Below, in pieces: positions 52,724 through 61,033 of a stretch of 64,000 nucleotides of DNA. Positions within the stretch are counted from its first letter, which is position 1. Every line of letters begins with the position of its first letter. Under the pieces are notes generated by a model. It saw nothing but the letters and a program-made list of their open reading frames with translations, did no database searches and was not told the origin of the DNA. The DNA is from Hymenobacter negativus (lineage in GTDB: Bacteria; Bacteroidota; Bacteroidia; Cytophagales; Hymenobacteraceae), in the NCBI RefSeq assembly GCF_016056375.1, contig NZ_JAEDAE010000001.1, forward strand, positions 1,052,454-1,116,453. Reading direction: 5' to 3'. The translations under genes and the position numbers were made by a program.

Positions 52724-52761
52724 AGAACGTCATGCTGAGCGTAGTCGAAGCATGACGTTCT
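52724..52761. repeat. short inverted repeat of the GTCATGCTGAGC type
   Basis: Perfect 13-bp arms AGAACGTCATGCT (52724-52736) and AGCATGACGTTCT (52749-52761) around GAGCGTAGTCGA. It is a fused, shortened form of the 40951-41041 repeat. Confidence 0.88.
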
Positions 52762-52776
52762 CAATATTCACTCAAC

Positions 52777-52812
52777 AAAAAAGGCCGCTTCCAAAAGGAA
52801 GCGGCCTTTTTT
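52777..52812. terminator. bidirectional intrinsic terminator
   Basis: Stem AAAAAAGGCCGCTTCC/GGAAGCGGCCTTTTTT between the convergent kinase and amylase genes. Confidence 0.93.
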
Positions 52813-52834
52813 GTGGCCTTGCGTTGGGGAAGCG

Positions 52835-55693
52835 CTAGTGCTGCACCACGAGGCGGGTAGTTTGCGTCAACTGGCCGGTACTCAGGCGCACCACGTAGAT
52901 GCCGTTGGCCAAATCCTGCACAGGCAGCGTGAGCTCGTGCGCGCCGGCGGCCTGCGTAGCGCGGCTGCTGATGGTGCGCACGGTAGCGCCCAGCACGTTG
53001 TGCACGGTGACGGTGACGACGGCCGGAGCGGCCAGCTCATACTGCAGGCTGGCGGTGCTGCTGCTGGGGTTGGGCACGGCCACGAGGCGCAGGGCGTCGG
53101 TGCGGCGGGCAGTGGTGCTCAGCAAAGTGGCCTTTTTGAGGCGGCGCGTGGTGTACACGGCGTAGGCCCCGGGCTGCAGCGTGATGAGGGCATTAACGTT
53201 GGTCACGGTGATACTGTCGCCGGAGAGGTAGTTGTACCACTTGCCGGTGCGCTGGAAGGCGGGGTCAATGGTGGTGCTCACCACGTCGAAGTTGCCGATG
53301 ACGGTGATGTTCTGGGTGGCGTTGCTCACGTGGATGGACTTACCGGCGCCGGCCAGCTGCTGGGTGTAGCTGGTGGGGTTTGCGAAGGCGGGCTCCTGCT
53401 TTTTGAGGGCAATGAGGGCGCGCTGCACGTCGTAGAGCTGGCGGCGGTTGGCATCCTGGTAGTAGCTCCACACGGGCGGCTTGGCGCTCAGCTTGCACTG
53501 GTCGTTGCCGTAGGGCGTGGGCACCGTGCCGTTCGAGCACATGAAGATGGACTTGTCGTAACCAATTTCGCCAAACTGCCACAGCATTTTGGGGCCGGGC
53601 ACAGTGAAGAAGAAGGCCGACGCCAGCTCGATGCGGGCCAGGGCGGTGTTGAGGTCGCGGGTGCTGTAGCTGCCCGAGGAATTGCCGAAGGTGAGGTTTT
53701 TGTACATCAGGCGCTCCTCGTCGTGGCTTTCCATGTAGGTCACCAGGTTGGGGCTGTTCCAGCCGCGGCCGCCCTGGGCGGTGCTGCCGTAGTAGCCGTA
53801 GCTGAAGTTGGAGTTGGACAGGTAGCCCATCGTAGCCTCGTTGTAGTTGGTCACGGCGTTGCCCCATATCATAAAGCCGGCATCGGCCAGGGTTTTGGCT
53901 TCGCGGTTTTCGGGGAAATGCTCCAGGATGGGGTACAGGTTGGCATCAACGCCAATCATGTGCTGGTAGTAATCCAGCCAGATGTTGATGCGGCTCTGGT
54001 CGTAGTTGCCGTAGGTGTTGGGCGTGCTTTGCTGCTGCGTAAAGCCGCCGGCCAGGTCAAACCGGTAACCATCGATGTGGTACTCCTGCAGCCAGAATGA
54101 CATCACCTGCTTCGAGAAGTACTTGGTGAAGGCGCTTTCGTGGTTGAAATCGTTGTAGACACTGTACGGGTGCGGGGCCGTCACGTTGAACCAGGGATTG
54201 TCGGCGGTGGGGCCGGCCGTGCTGCCGTAGAGCTGCACCATCGGACACTGGCCGGTGGCGTGATTGAGCACCATGTCCATAATCACGGCGATGCCGCGGC
54301 GGTGGCACTCGTCGATGAACTGTTTGAAGGCCTGCTTGGTGCCGTAGTATTTGTCGGGCGCGAAGAAGAAATCGGGGCTGTAGCCCCAGTTGTCGTTGCC
54401 GTCGAACTCATTGACGGGCATCAGCTCGATGGCGTTCACGCCGAGGCGCGAGAGGTAATTCAGCGTGTCGCGCAGGGTCTGGTAATCGTGGCGGGCAATG
54501 AAATCGCGCATCAGCAGCTCGTACACCACCAGGTTGGTGCGGCTGGGGCGCTGGAAATTGGTGGCCGTCCACACGTAGGGCGTCTGGTTGGTTTGCAGCA
54601 CCGACACGATGCCCGTGGTCCGGCCCGTGGGGTAAGCTTTCAGGTTGGGGTAGGTTACGGCCGGGATGTACTGGTCGTCGTTCGGGTCCAGGATTTTCTC
54701 GCAGTAGGGGTCGGCCACGCGCAGGGTACCGTCTACGAGGTACTGGTAGGCGTATTCGCGGCCTGGCGTGAGGCCGTTGATTTGCACCCACCAGCGGTTG
54801 CCGTCGGGCGTCTTGTTCATGTAGCTGGCGTTGGTGGTCTGCCAGTTGTTGAACTCGCCGATGGCGTAGGCAAACTGCTTATTCGGAGCCGTCAGGTTGA
54901 GGATAACCGACGTGCCGCCATTCAAATAGGTAATGCCGTCCTTGGCTCCGGCGGGCAGCGCGGCCACGGTCACGGCCGGGCGCACCACAAAAATCAGCGA
55001 ATCGACGGCCGTTGAAGCACCCGAAACCGCCGTAAAGCGCACCACGTTGCGGCCGCTGGCGGCCGTCACGGTGGTGGTGAGCGTGGTGGCGCTGGCCTGG
55101 CTGGCCACCTGCGTGCCGTTGAGGCTAAAGGCCAGGTTGGCAGTGGCCGAGGCCGTGCCCGTCACGCTGATTTGCGCGCCCAGGTTCACGAACAGCGGGT
55201 TGCCGTTGGCATTGGCGGTTGGGTTGGTGATGCGGGCCGACAGGGCGGACGTCGCCGCATCCACGAAAATATCGCCGCCGCTCGCATTCCGGCCCACGAT
55301 GGAGCCGTCGGCATTCTTGAAAATCATGCCCAGGCGCAGCAGCGTCTCACCCGTCGGAATGGGGTAATAGGTGCGCGGCGTGAAGGTGATGGTGTAGATG
55401 TTGGGGTTGGTGGCGCTGCGCGTCATCAGGGCGGTGGGGTCGGCCGCACCGAAGGTGGGGCTGTGCACGTTGCGCCAGTTGGTGTTGCTGGAGCTCAGGC
55501 TGGTCACGGTGCCGGTCCAGATGTAGACGTTGCCGGTGAAGTTATTCAGCGCCCCGTTGCCTTGGCTGGCGTCGTAGGTGATGGTAACGGGCGTAGTATC
55601 GGTGAAGAACACCGGCGAGGTGGTAACCTGGGCCTGGGCGGTCCAGGCCACAAGGGTTAACAGCAGGGCTGTCAGGCGTCGAAATGTTTGCAT
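52835..55693 (-). CDS. secreted GH13 alpha-amylase-family enzyme with T9SS tail
   Basis: A 952-residue protein with a signal peptide to about residue 22. Residues 25-240 hold Ig-like and starch-binding-like parts; 260-345 a CBM48-like domain (FAYAIGEFNNWQ); 380-780 the GH13 barrel with DMVLNH (473-478), nucleophile Asp546 in GYRFDLAGG, acid Glu591 in PILEHF and ESHD (655-658). The last 85 residues (VPNPSSSTASLQYELAAPAV to TQTTRLVVQH) are a T9SS type A sorting domain. It should cleave alpha-glucans at the cell surface and feed the Sus transporter encoded nearby. Confidence 0.95.
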   Translation of the reverse strand: MQTFRRLTALLLTLVAWTAQAQVTTSPVFFTDTTPVTITYDASQGNGALNNFTGNVYIWTGTVTSLSSSNTNWRNVHSPTFGAADPTALMTRSATNPNIYTITFTPRTYYPIPTGETLLRLGMIFKNADGSIVGRNASGGDIFVDAATSALSARITNPTANANGNPLFVNLGAQISVTGTASATANLAFSLNGTQVASQASATTLTTTVTAASGRNVVRFTAVSGASTAVDSLIFVVRPAVTVAALPAGAKDGITYLNGGTSVILNLTAPNKQFAYAIGEFNNWQTTNASYMNKTPDGNRWWVQINGLTPGREYAYQYLVDGTLRVADPYCEKILDPNDDQYIPAVTYPNLKAYPTGRTTGIVSVLQTNQTPYVWTATNFQRPSRTNLVVYELLMRDFIARHDYQTLRDTLNYLSRLGVNAIELMPVNEFDGNDNWGYSPDFFFAPDKYYGTKQAFKQFIDECHRRGIAVIMDMVLNHATGQCPMVQLYGSTAGPTADNPWFNVTAPHPYSVYNDFNHESAFTKYFSKQVMSFWLQEYHIDGYRFDLAGGFTQQQSTPNTYGNYDQSRINIWLDYYQHMIGVDANLYPILEHFPENREAKTLADAGFMIWGNAVTNYNEATMGYLSNSNFSYGYYGSTAQGGRGWNSPNLVTYMESHDEERLMYKNLTFGNSSGSYSTRDLNTALARIELASAFFFTVPGPKMLWQFGEIGYDKSIFMCSNGTVPTPYGNDQCKLSAKPPVWSYYQDANRRQLYDVQRALIALKKQEPAFANPTSYTQQLAGAGKSIHVSNATQNITVIGNFDVVSTTIDPAFQRTGKWYNYLSGDSITVTNVNALITLQPGAYAVYTTRRLKKATLLSTTARRTDALRLVAVPNPSSSTASLQYELAAPAVVTVTVHNVLGATVRTISSRATQAAGAHELTLPVQDLANGIYVVRLSTGQLTQTTRLVVQH

Positions 55694-55863
55694 TGGGAAT
55701 TTTGAGGATGCGAAATGATTAGGAAACAGCTACGTGGGAATGGAATGGAGTGACTGAAACGGGAGCTTGTCGAAACGTTTGCCGCGCCTTTAATTAATTA
55801 TTTCTGTTGGCAAACCAAGTCGCAAGATACGCTATTGGGGCCAGCAGCCGGCTTTCCGGGGCG

Positions 55864-55871
55864 TACCTTTG
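55864..55871 (+). promoter_or_regulatory. -7 promoter element TACCTTTG
   Basis: Exact TAnnTTTG match 10 bp before the DUF2279 ATG, so the 5' leader would be very short. Confidence 0.6.
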
Positions 55872-55881
55872 GGCCCTTTTT

Positions 55882-56889
55882 ATGGCCCGCATGGCGCTTG
55901 TCTCTTTGGTTTTGAATTTGATTGGCCGCCAGCGGCTGGCCGGGCTGGCGGTGTCCGGTGCGCTGGCACTGCCGCTCACCGGCCTCGGACAGGCCCCACT
56001 TCGTACCGACAGCGCGGCCGCCCCGCAGGTTCCCACGGCCCTCACTTCCTCGCCCGGTAATTTTCCGGCCGATTCGGCAGCGCGGCGCAAGCGCCGCCTG
56101 CGCCTGCTGGTAGGCGGCTCGGTGCTGGGCTACGGGACGGTGTATGCCGGCCTAGCCACCTCGTGGTACACCGGTGCGCGGGTGCCCCTGCACTGGTTCA
56201 ACGACCTGCCCGAGTGGCAGCAGCTCGACAAGTGCGGCCACTTCTGGGGCGCCTTTCAGGAAAGCCGCGGGGCCGTGGACATGCTGCGCTGGGCCGGCCT
56301 GAGCGAAAAGAAAGCCATTTGGTACGGCTCGTTCGTGGGGTTTGCCCTGCAAAGCCCCATCGAATACTTCGACGGACAGGACCCCGAATACGGCGCCTCG
56401 GCCACCGACCTGGCGGCCAACTTTCTGGGTTCGGCCGGGCTGCTGGCCCAGCAGCTGGCGTGGCACGATGTCCGCATTATGCCCAAATGGTCGTTCCACC
56501 TCACCAGCTACGCCAAGATGCGGCCCAACGTACTGGGGAGCACCGTGCCCGAGCGCCTGTTGAAGGACTACAACGGCCAGACTTACTGGCTGTGTGCCGA
56601 TGTTGGCGCGTTCCTCAAGCCCGGCAACCGCTGGCCGCGCTGGCTGCAGCCTGCCTTCGGCTACGGCGGCCAGGATATGGTGTACAACGACGACGGCACC
56701 AACGCCGCCCGGGGCCTGCGCCCCTACCGCCAGTTCTACCTCTCGCTCGACGTGGATTTGCGCCGCATCCCCACGCACAGCGTGCTGCTGAAGCGCGTGT
56801 TCTACACGCTCAGCATCTTCCATTTGCCGGCTCCGGCGCTGGAGTACAACCCACGCAACGGTTTTGGCTTCCACGGGCTCTATATGTAG
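55882..56889 (+). CDS. DUF2279 (YfiM-like) protein
   Basis: A 335-residue protein with a signal-like N-terminus (SLVLNLIGRQRLAGLAVSGA). LPEWQQLDKCGHFWGAFQES, FDGQDPEYGASATDLAANFL, and MPKWSFHLTSYAKMRPNVLG are DUF2279 signatures. DUF2279 proteins are envelope proteins of unknown function in Bacteroidota. ATG 55882 was used; ATG 55891 is the alternative. Confidence 0.88.
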   Translation: MARMALVSLVLNLIGRQRLAGLAVSGALALPLTGLGQAPLRTDSAAAPQVPTALTSSPGNFPADSAARRKRRLRLLVGGSVLGYGTVYAGLATSWYTGARVPLHWFNDLPEWQQLDKCGHFWGAFQESRGAVDMLRWAGLSEKKAIWYGSFVGFALQSPIEYFDGQDPEYGASATDLAANFLGSAGLLAQQLAWHDVRIMPKWSFHLTSYAKMRPNVLGSTVPERLLKDYNGQTYWLCADVGAFLKPGNRWPRWLQPAFGYGGQDMVYNDDGTNAARGLRPYRQFYLSLDVDLRRIPTHSVLLKRVFYTLSIFHLPAPALEYNPRNGFGFHGLYM

Positions 56890-56941
56890 GCCCACCGGGG
56901 ACTAAAAACGGAATATCCATCCGCTCCGCCCCATCTACCCG

Positions 56942-56949
56942 TACTTTTG
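56942..56949 (+). promoter_or_regulatory. -7 promoter element TACTTTTG
   Basis: Exact TAnnTTTG match 74 bp upstream of the Smr-domain gene. Confidence 0.55.
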
Positions 56950-57023
56950 ACGAACCCACCCCATGCCGCCCGCTGTTCTACGAACTCAAGCAACAGCGCC
57001 TGCCGGCGTAAATCCGTGATATT

Positions 57024-58265
57024 ATGAACGTAGGAGATAGAGTCCGGCTCCTGACCGGCACCGAAGAAGGAATTGTCACCCGCCTGCTCGACAGCGAGCT
57101 GGTGGAAGTGGCCATTGACAACGATTTTACCATTCCTGTGCTGCGCCGCGAAGTGGTGGTGGTGGCCCAGGAAGAAGGCAAGAACTTCGACCGTACCGCC
57201 GTGGACTACGGCCCCGGCCAGACGCCCGGCAAGAATGCCAACGCCAGCAAAAAGGATAACAGCAAGCGCCCGCAGCACCAGCCGGCCGCCCCCAAGCTAG
57301 CGCAACCCTCGCTGCAGGAGGCGCTGGCCGCCGCCGCGTCGAGCGGAGCAGGCGTGGCCCGGCCCGTGAACACCGGCCCGGATAGCCGCGGTGCCGCCGC
57401 TGCCAGCGGCAAGCAGCCGGCCGCAGCCAAAGGCCTGTTTTTGGCCCTGGTGCACCAGTCACCGGAGCTGCTGGGCGTCACGCTCATCAACAACACCGAG
57501 GCCGACGTGCTTTTCACCTACGGCGAAGAAACCGCCGCCCGCCCCTACCGGGCCCTGGCCGCTGACAAGCTCGGCCCCAAAACCAGCACCAAGCCCCTCT
57601 CCTTCCTGCACCTGAAGGACTTTGAGGCCTGGCCCGCCGTCGTGTTTCAGCTGCTGCCCACTAAGCTGAACGGCGATGCCGCTTACGAGCTGCTCACCAA
57701 GCGCCAGGCCTTCAAGGCCAGCACGTTCTACGGCAGCCAGAAGCCCGCGCCGGTTATTGGCAAGGACGCCTATCTCTTCCAGCTGGATGAGAAAGCTGCC
57801 GCCGCCATCGCACCCGAGAAGCTCGCTGAGGAAGTACCCGCAACTGCTCCCGCCGCCCCCGCTAAACCCGCCGGCTTGGATGCAGCCGCCCTCAAGGCCC
57901 AGCTCAGCGGCGACGCCCCGGCCAAGCCGGCCGCCGTGGTGGCTGCCGCGCCCGCTAAACCGGCTGCGCCGGTGGTGGCCCCGCCGCACGAGCTTGACCT
58001 GCACCTCGAAGCCCTGCGCCCCGACAACAAGGAGGAGCTGAGCAACACCGCTATCCTGCGCCTCCAGCTCGATGCCTTTGAAGATGCGCTGAGCCGCGCC
58101 CTGGCCACCAACATGCACGAAATCGTGTTCATCCACGGCATGGGCAACGGCGTGCTGCGCAAGGAAATCCATCGCCAGCTGAGCCGCAACAAGGACATCA
58201 AGTTCTTCGAGGATGCCCGCAAGGAGAAATTTGGTTTCGGGGCCACGCTGGTACGGTTGAAGTAG
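57024..58265 (+). CDS. DUF2027/Smr-domain protein
   Basis: A 413-residue protein. Residues 1-55 are an SH3-like fold (VGDRVRLLTGTEEGIVTRLL); 55-130 an Ala/Lys/Gln-rich linker; 135-265 the DUF2027 beta domain (LFLALVHQSPELLGVTLINN, FLHLKDFEAWPAVVFQLLPT). After a second Ala/Pro/Lys linker, residues 320-413 are a Smr domain with HELDLHLEAL, IVFIHGMGNGVLRKEIHRQL. Smr domains of MutS2 relatives nick or cleave nucleic acids. The function in this Bacteroidota-specific architecture is unknown. Confidence 0.9.
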   Translation: MNVGDRVRLLTGTEEGIVTRLLDSELVEVAIDNDFTIPVLRREVVVVAQEEGKNFDRTAVDYGPGQTPGKNANASKKDNSKRPQHQPAAPKLAQPSLQEALAAAASSGAGVARPVNTGPDSRGAAAASGKQPAAAKGLFLALVHQSPELLGVTLINNTEADVLFTYGEETAARPYRALAADKLGPKTSTKPLSFLHLKDFEAWPAVVFQLLPTKLNGDAAYELLTKRQAFKASTFYGSQKPAPVIGKDAYLFQLDEKAAAAIAPEKLAEEVPATAPAAPAKPAGLDAAALKAQLSGDAPAKPAAVVAAAPAKPAAPVVAPPHELDLHLEALRPDNKEELSNTAILRLQLDAFEDALSRALATNMHEIVFIHGMGNGVLRKEIHRQLSRNKDIKFFEDARKEKFGFGATLVRLK

Positions 58266-58310
58266 CCAACACCATTCGGTAACCCGCCGCCATTCTTCCG
58301 TTTACCGAGG

Positions 58311-58354
58311 AAAAGCACCCATCTGGCCCCGACGGCCGGACGGGTGCTTTTTTT
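58311..58354 (+). terminator. intrinsic terminator
   Basis: Stem AAAGCACCC/GGGTGCTTT with inner TGGCC/GGCCG pairing and a seven-T tail. Ends the Smr gene. Confidence 0.9.
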
Positions 58355-58379
58355 CATCCATTAAACACCAGCGGGACTG

Positions 58380-58387
58380 TATTTTTG
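58380..58387 (+). promoter_or_regulatory. -7 promoter element TATTTTTG
   Basis: Exact TAnnTTTG match 40 bp before the ATG at 58428. Confidence 0.6.
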
Positions 58388-58427
58388 TAATTCCGGCAAT
58401 CCCACTTTTTTTCCTACGACATATTTA

Positions 58428-59924
58428 ATGACCAAACTCTACTTTGCGGCATCCCTGCTGCTGGCGGCTCCCGTCGCGGCCCAGGACCTGACCAATGCGG
58501 GCGCGACCATCACGGTGCAGTCCGGCACGGCCGTGTACGTGGGCACCGGCGGCCTTAGCAATCAGGCCGGCGGCACCATCACCAACCAGGGCACTTTGCG
58601 CGTGGACGGCCCCACCGCCAACGCCGGCACCATCGACCTGAGCAACGGTGCACTGGAAGTGAAGGGCGACTTTGCCAATTCGGGTGCTATCGTGCCCGGT
58701 ACCAGCCCGGTCACCTTCAGCGGCACCGCCGACCAGTTGCTCACCCCTGGCGGGGCCACCTTCTACCAGCTGCTGCTGAACAAGCCCACAGCCGGGGCCA
58801 ACACCCTACGCCTAGCCGGCGACCTCACGGTGAGCAACCTACTCAGCCTGACCAGCGGCCTCGTCACCACCAAAAACGGCAGCACCGTGAATACGCTGCG
58901 CCTGCCCAACGAGGCCACGCTCGCAGGCGAGGCTTCCGGCCGCTACGTGCTGGGCAACCTCGAAATCACGCGCAACGCCGTGAGCGGCGCGGCCGTGGAC
59001 TTCGGCCACGGGGCCGTGCTCGACCCCACCACTAACAACCTGGGCACCGTGGCCATCACCCGCACGGCGGGCCTGCTCACGGATGACGTGAGCCGCGGCG
59101 TGAACTTCGCCAACACCGCCTACAAAGGCATCGACCGCATCTGGACGGTGGTGCCGGCCACGCAGCCCAGCGCCGCCGTGCAGCTCACCCTGAGCTGGCT
59201 GCCCGACAACGACAACGGCCTCATCGATTTTAGCCAGGCCCGCGTGTGGCAGCAGTCGGCCGTTGGTCAGCCCTGGGCCGTGCGCAGCCCCTTGGCCAAC
59301 GCCAGCAGCCGCAGCATCTCGATGAACCCCGCCTCGCTCAGCCGCTTCACGGTGAGCAACGCGGCCAACCCACTGCCCGTCACCCTCGTCGATTTCTCGG
59401 CCCAGGCCGACGGCCCAGCGGCCGTGCGCCTGAGCTGGACCACGGCCCAGGAACTGAACAACGCCGGCTTCACCGTAGAGCGCAGCTTCGATGCCCGCTC
59501 GTTTGCCGCCATTGGCACGGTGGCCGGGGCGGGCACCAGCACCACCCGCCACGACTACGCCCTGCTCGACACGAAGCTGCCCGGCAGCGTGACCGTGCTC
59601 TATTACCGCCTAAGCCAGACGGATGCCAGCGGCGAGGTTAGCTACTCGCCCATTCGCTCGGTGGCGCTGGCGCCGCAGGCGGCGGGCTTTGCCGTGTACC
59701 CCACCCACGTGGCTGCCGGGCAGGCCGCTACTTACCTCTACACCGGTCCGGCCGAGGCTGGCACCCTGCAGGTGCTCGACCTGCTGGGACGTACCGTGCG
59801 CACCCTGGCAGTAGACGGCCGTGCCACCGGCGAAGTGCCCCTGGCCGGTTTGGCCATTGGCAGCTACGTGCTGCGCTACACCACGGCCACGACCCGCTTC
59901 ACCAGCCGCTGCGTGGTGGAGTAG
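58428..59924 (+). CDS. secreted T9SS-tail surface protein
   Basis: A 498-residue protein with a signal peptide (MTKLYFAASLLLAAPVAAQ). Residues 20-200 are beta-helix-like repeats of Asn/Gly/Thr (TNAGATITVQSGTAVYVGTG, NQGTLRVDGPTANAGTIDLS). Residues 315-400 form a fibronectin-like domain typical before T9SS tails (LPVTLVDFSAQADGPAAVRL, SWTTAQELNNAGFTVERSFD). The end (GFAVYPTHVAAGQAATYLY to TTRFTSRCVVE) is a T9SS sorting domain. Likely surface-exposed or released; function unknown. Confidence 0.85.
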   Translation: MTKLYFAASLLLAAPVAAQDLTNAGATITVQSGTAVYVGTGGLSNQAGGTITNQGTLRVDGPTANAGTIDLSNGALEVKGDFANSGAIVPGTSPVTFSGTADQLLTPGGATFYQLLLNKPTAGANTLRLAGDLTVSNLLSLTSGLVTTKNGSTVNTLRLPNEATLAGEASGRYVLGNLEITRNAVSGAAVDFGHGAVLDPTTNNLGTVAITRTAGLLTDDVSRGVNFANTAYKGIDRIWTVVPATQPSAAVQLTLSWLPDNDNGLIDFSQARVWQQSAVGQPWAVRSPLANASSRSISMNPASLSRFTVSNAANPLPVTLVDFSAQADGPAAVRLSWTTAQELNNAGFTVERSFDARSFAAIGTVAGAGTSTTRHDYALLDTKLPGSVTVLYYRLSQTDASGEVSYSPIRSVALAPQAAGFAVYPTHVAAGQAATYLYTGPAEAGTLQVLDLLGRTVRTLAVDGRATGEVPLAGLAIGSYVLRYTTATTRFTSRCVVE

Positions 59925-59967
59925 CCTTTTTGTCTCATCCGACTTATCCTCAGCTCGTTTACGATTA

Positions 59968-60882
59968 ATGAATAATCTTTTTACTCCTGCTTATTTCTAT
60001 CGGGGCCTGGCCCTGACGGCTTTGCTGGTAGCCAGCAGCCTGGCCGCCCAGGCGCAGGGCGTGCGCATTGGCGCAACCGGCGCGCCCGATGCCTCGGCCA
60101 TTATTGAGCTGGTGAGCGGCACCAAGGGCGCGCTACTGCCCCGCGTGGCCGCTACCACTGATGTGACCAGCCCCGCTACCGGCCTGGTAGTATACCAAAC
60201 CGGCGGCACTGCTGGCTATTACTACAACGCAGGCACCACCACCAGTCCTAACTGGTTGCAGCTGGTGAGTTCGTCGCAGCTGGCCGTGACCAATGGCAAC
60301 GTAAGCAGTTTGAATAGCCAGTTGAGTACCCAGACAACCTCTTTGAGCTCACAAATCAGTGTGCTTAGTTCCAGCGCAGTGACCTCGGCCAGCAATGGCC
60401 TGACAAAATCCGGGTCGAATGTTGTGCTCGGCGGCACCCTCACGCAGGCTACCACCATTGCCACGGGTGGCAAAAACCTCACTATTACGGGCACTGGCAA
60501 CGTGGGCATCGGCACCAGCAGCGCCCCCACTAGCACGCTGCAGGTGGTAGGCACCAATGCCGTGGGCGTGGTTATGAACGTGGCTGGTAACAACAGCGGC
60601 ACCCTGCTCACGGGTGGCGGCTACCTGGGCCTGAGCCCTGCCACCGGGGCCGACTATTACCTGCTGCCCGATGCCGCTACCTGCGTGGGCCGCGTGTATT
60701 ACCTGCGCAACAACAGTTCGTCCAACATTGCCTACGTGGGCACCCAGGGTGGCCTCATATTCGATGGCGGGGCGACGGCCGCTGCGGCTGGTGCCTATTT
60801 CATGCAAACTTCCGGCGCAACCAAAACCATTACGGCCATTTCCGACGGCACCAACTGGACCTTTATTCGGAGCGGTAACTAG
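59968..60882 (+). CDS. secreted tail-fibre-like protein A
   Basis: A 304-residue exported protein (signal peptide through AAQAQG, about residue 30). The part after it (RIGATGAPDASAIIELVSGT, GALLPRVAATTDVTSPATGL) is the Bacteroidota motif of secreted proteins resembling phage tail-fibre and endosialidase-chaperone proteins. A Ser/Thr-rich coil (SSLNSQLSTQTTSLSSQISV) suggests trimeric coiled coil. The C-terminal 70 residues (LLPDAATCVGRVYYLRNNSS, ITAISDGTNWTFIRSGN) resemble the end of the next gene's product. It follows the T9SS protein by 43 bp, perhaps as one transcript. Confidence 0.75.
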   Translation: MNNLFTPAYFYRGLALTALLVASSLAAQAQGVRIGATGAPDASAIIELVSGTKGALLPRVAATTDVTSPATGLVVYQTGGTAGYYYNAGTTTSPNWLQLVSSSQLAVTNGNVSSLNSQLSTQTTSLSSQISVLSSSAVTSASNGLTKSGSNVVLGGTLTQATTIATGGKNLTITGTGNVGIGTSSAPTSTLQVVGTNAVGVVMNVAGNNSGTLLTGGGYLGLSPATGADYYLLPDAATCVGRVYYLRNNSSSNIAYVGTQGGLIFDGGATAAAAGAYFMQTSGATKTITAISDGTNWTFIRSGN

Positions 60883-60990
60883 CCGTCGTCGGCCCCGGTG
60901 GCCCGGCTGGGGGCATTTTTTCTTCCGAGCCCACCCACAGGGCATCGGACGGTACCACATTACCCATCCGCTTGCGATAATACCTGGCGG

Positions 60991-60998
60991 TACCTTTG
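60991..60998 (+). promoter_or_regulatory. -7 promoter element TACCTTTG
   Basis: Exact TAnnTTTG match 35 bp before the ATG at 61034. A TTG lies 16 bases upstream, slightly closer than usual. Confidence 0.6.
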
Positions 60999-61033
60999 CC
61001 TTAGCTGGGAGACAATTTCATTCCTGCTTGATT

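Noticed and set aside
52811..54100. 429-codon open frame on the plus strand
   Set aside because: Antisense to the GH13 gene; Val/Gly/Ala/His-rich translation without a family.
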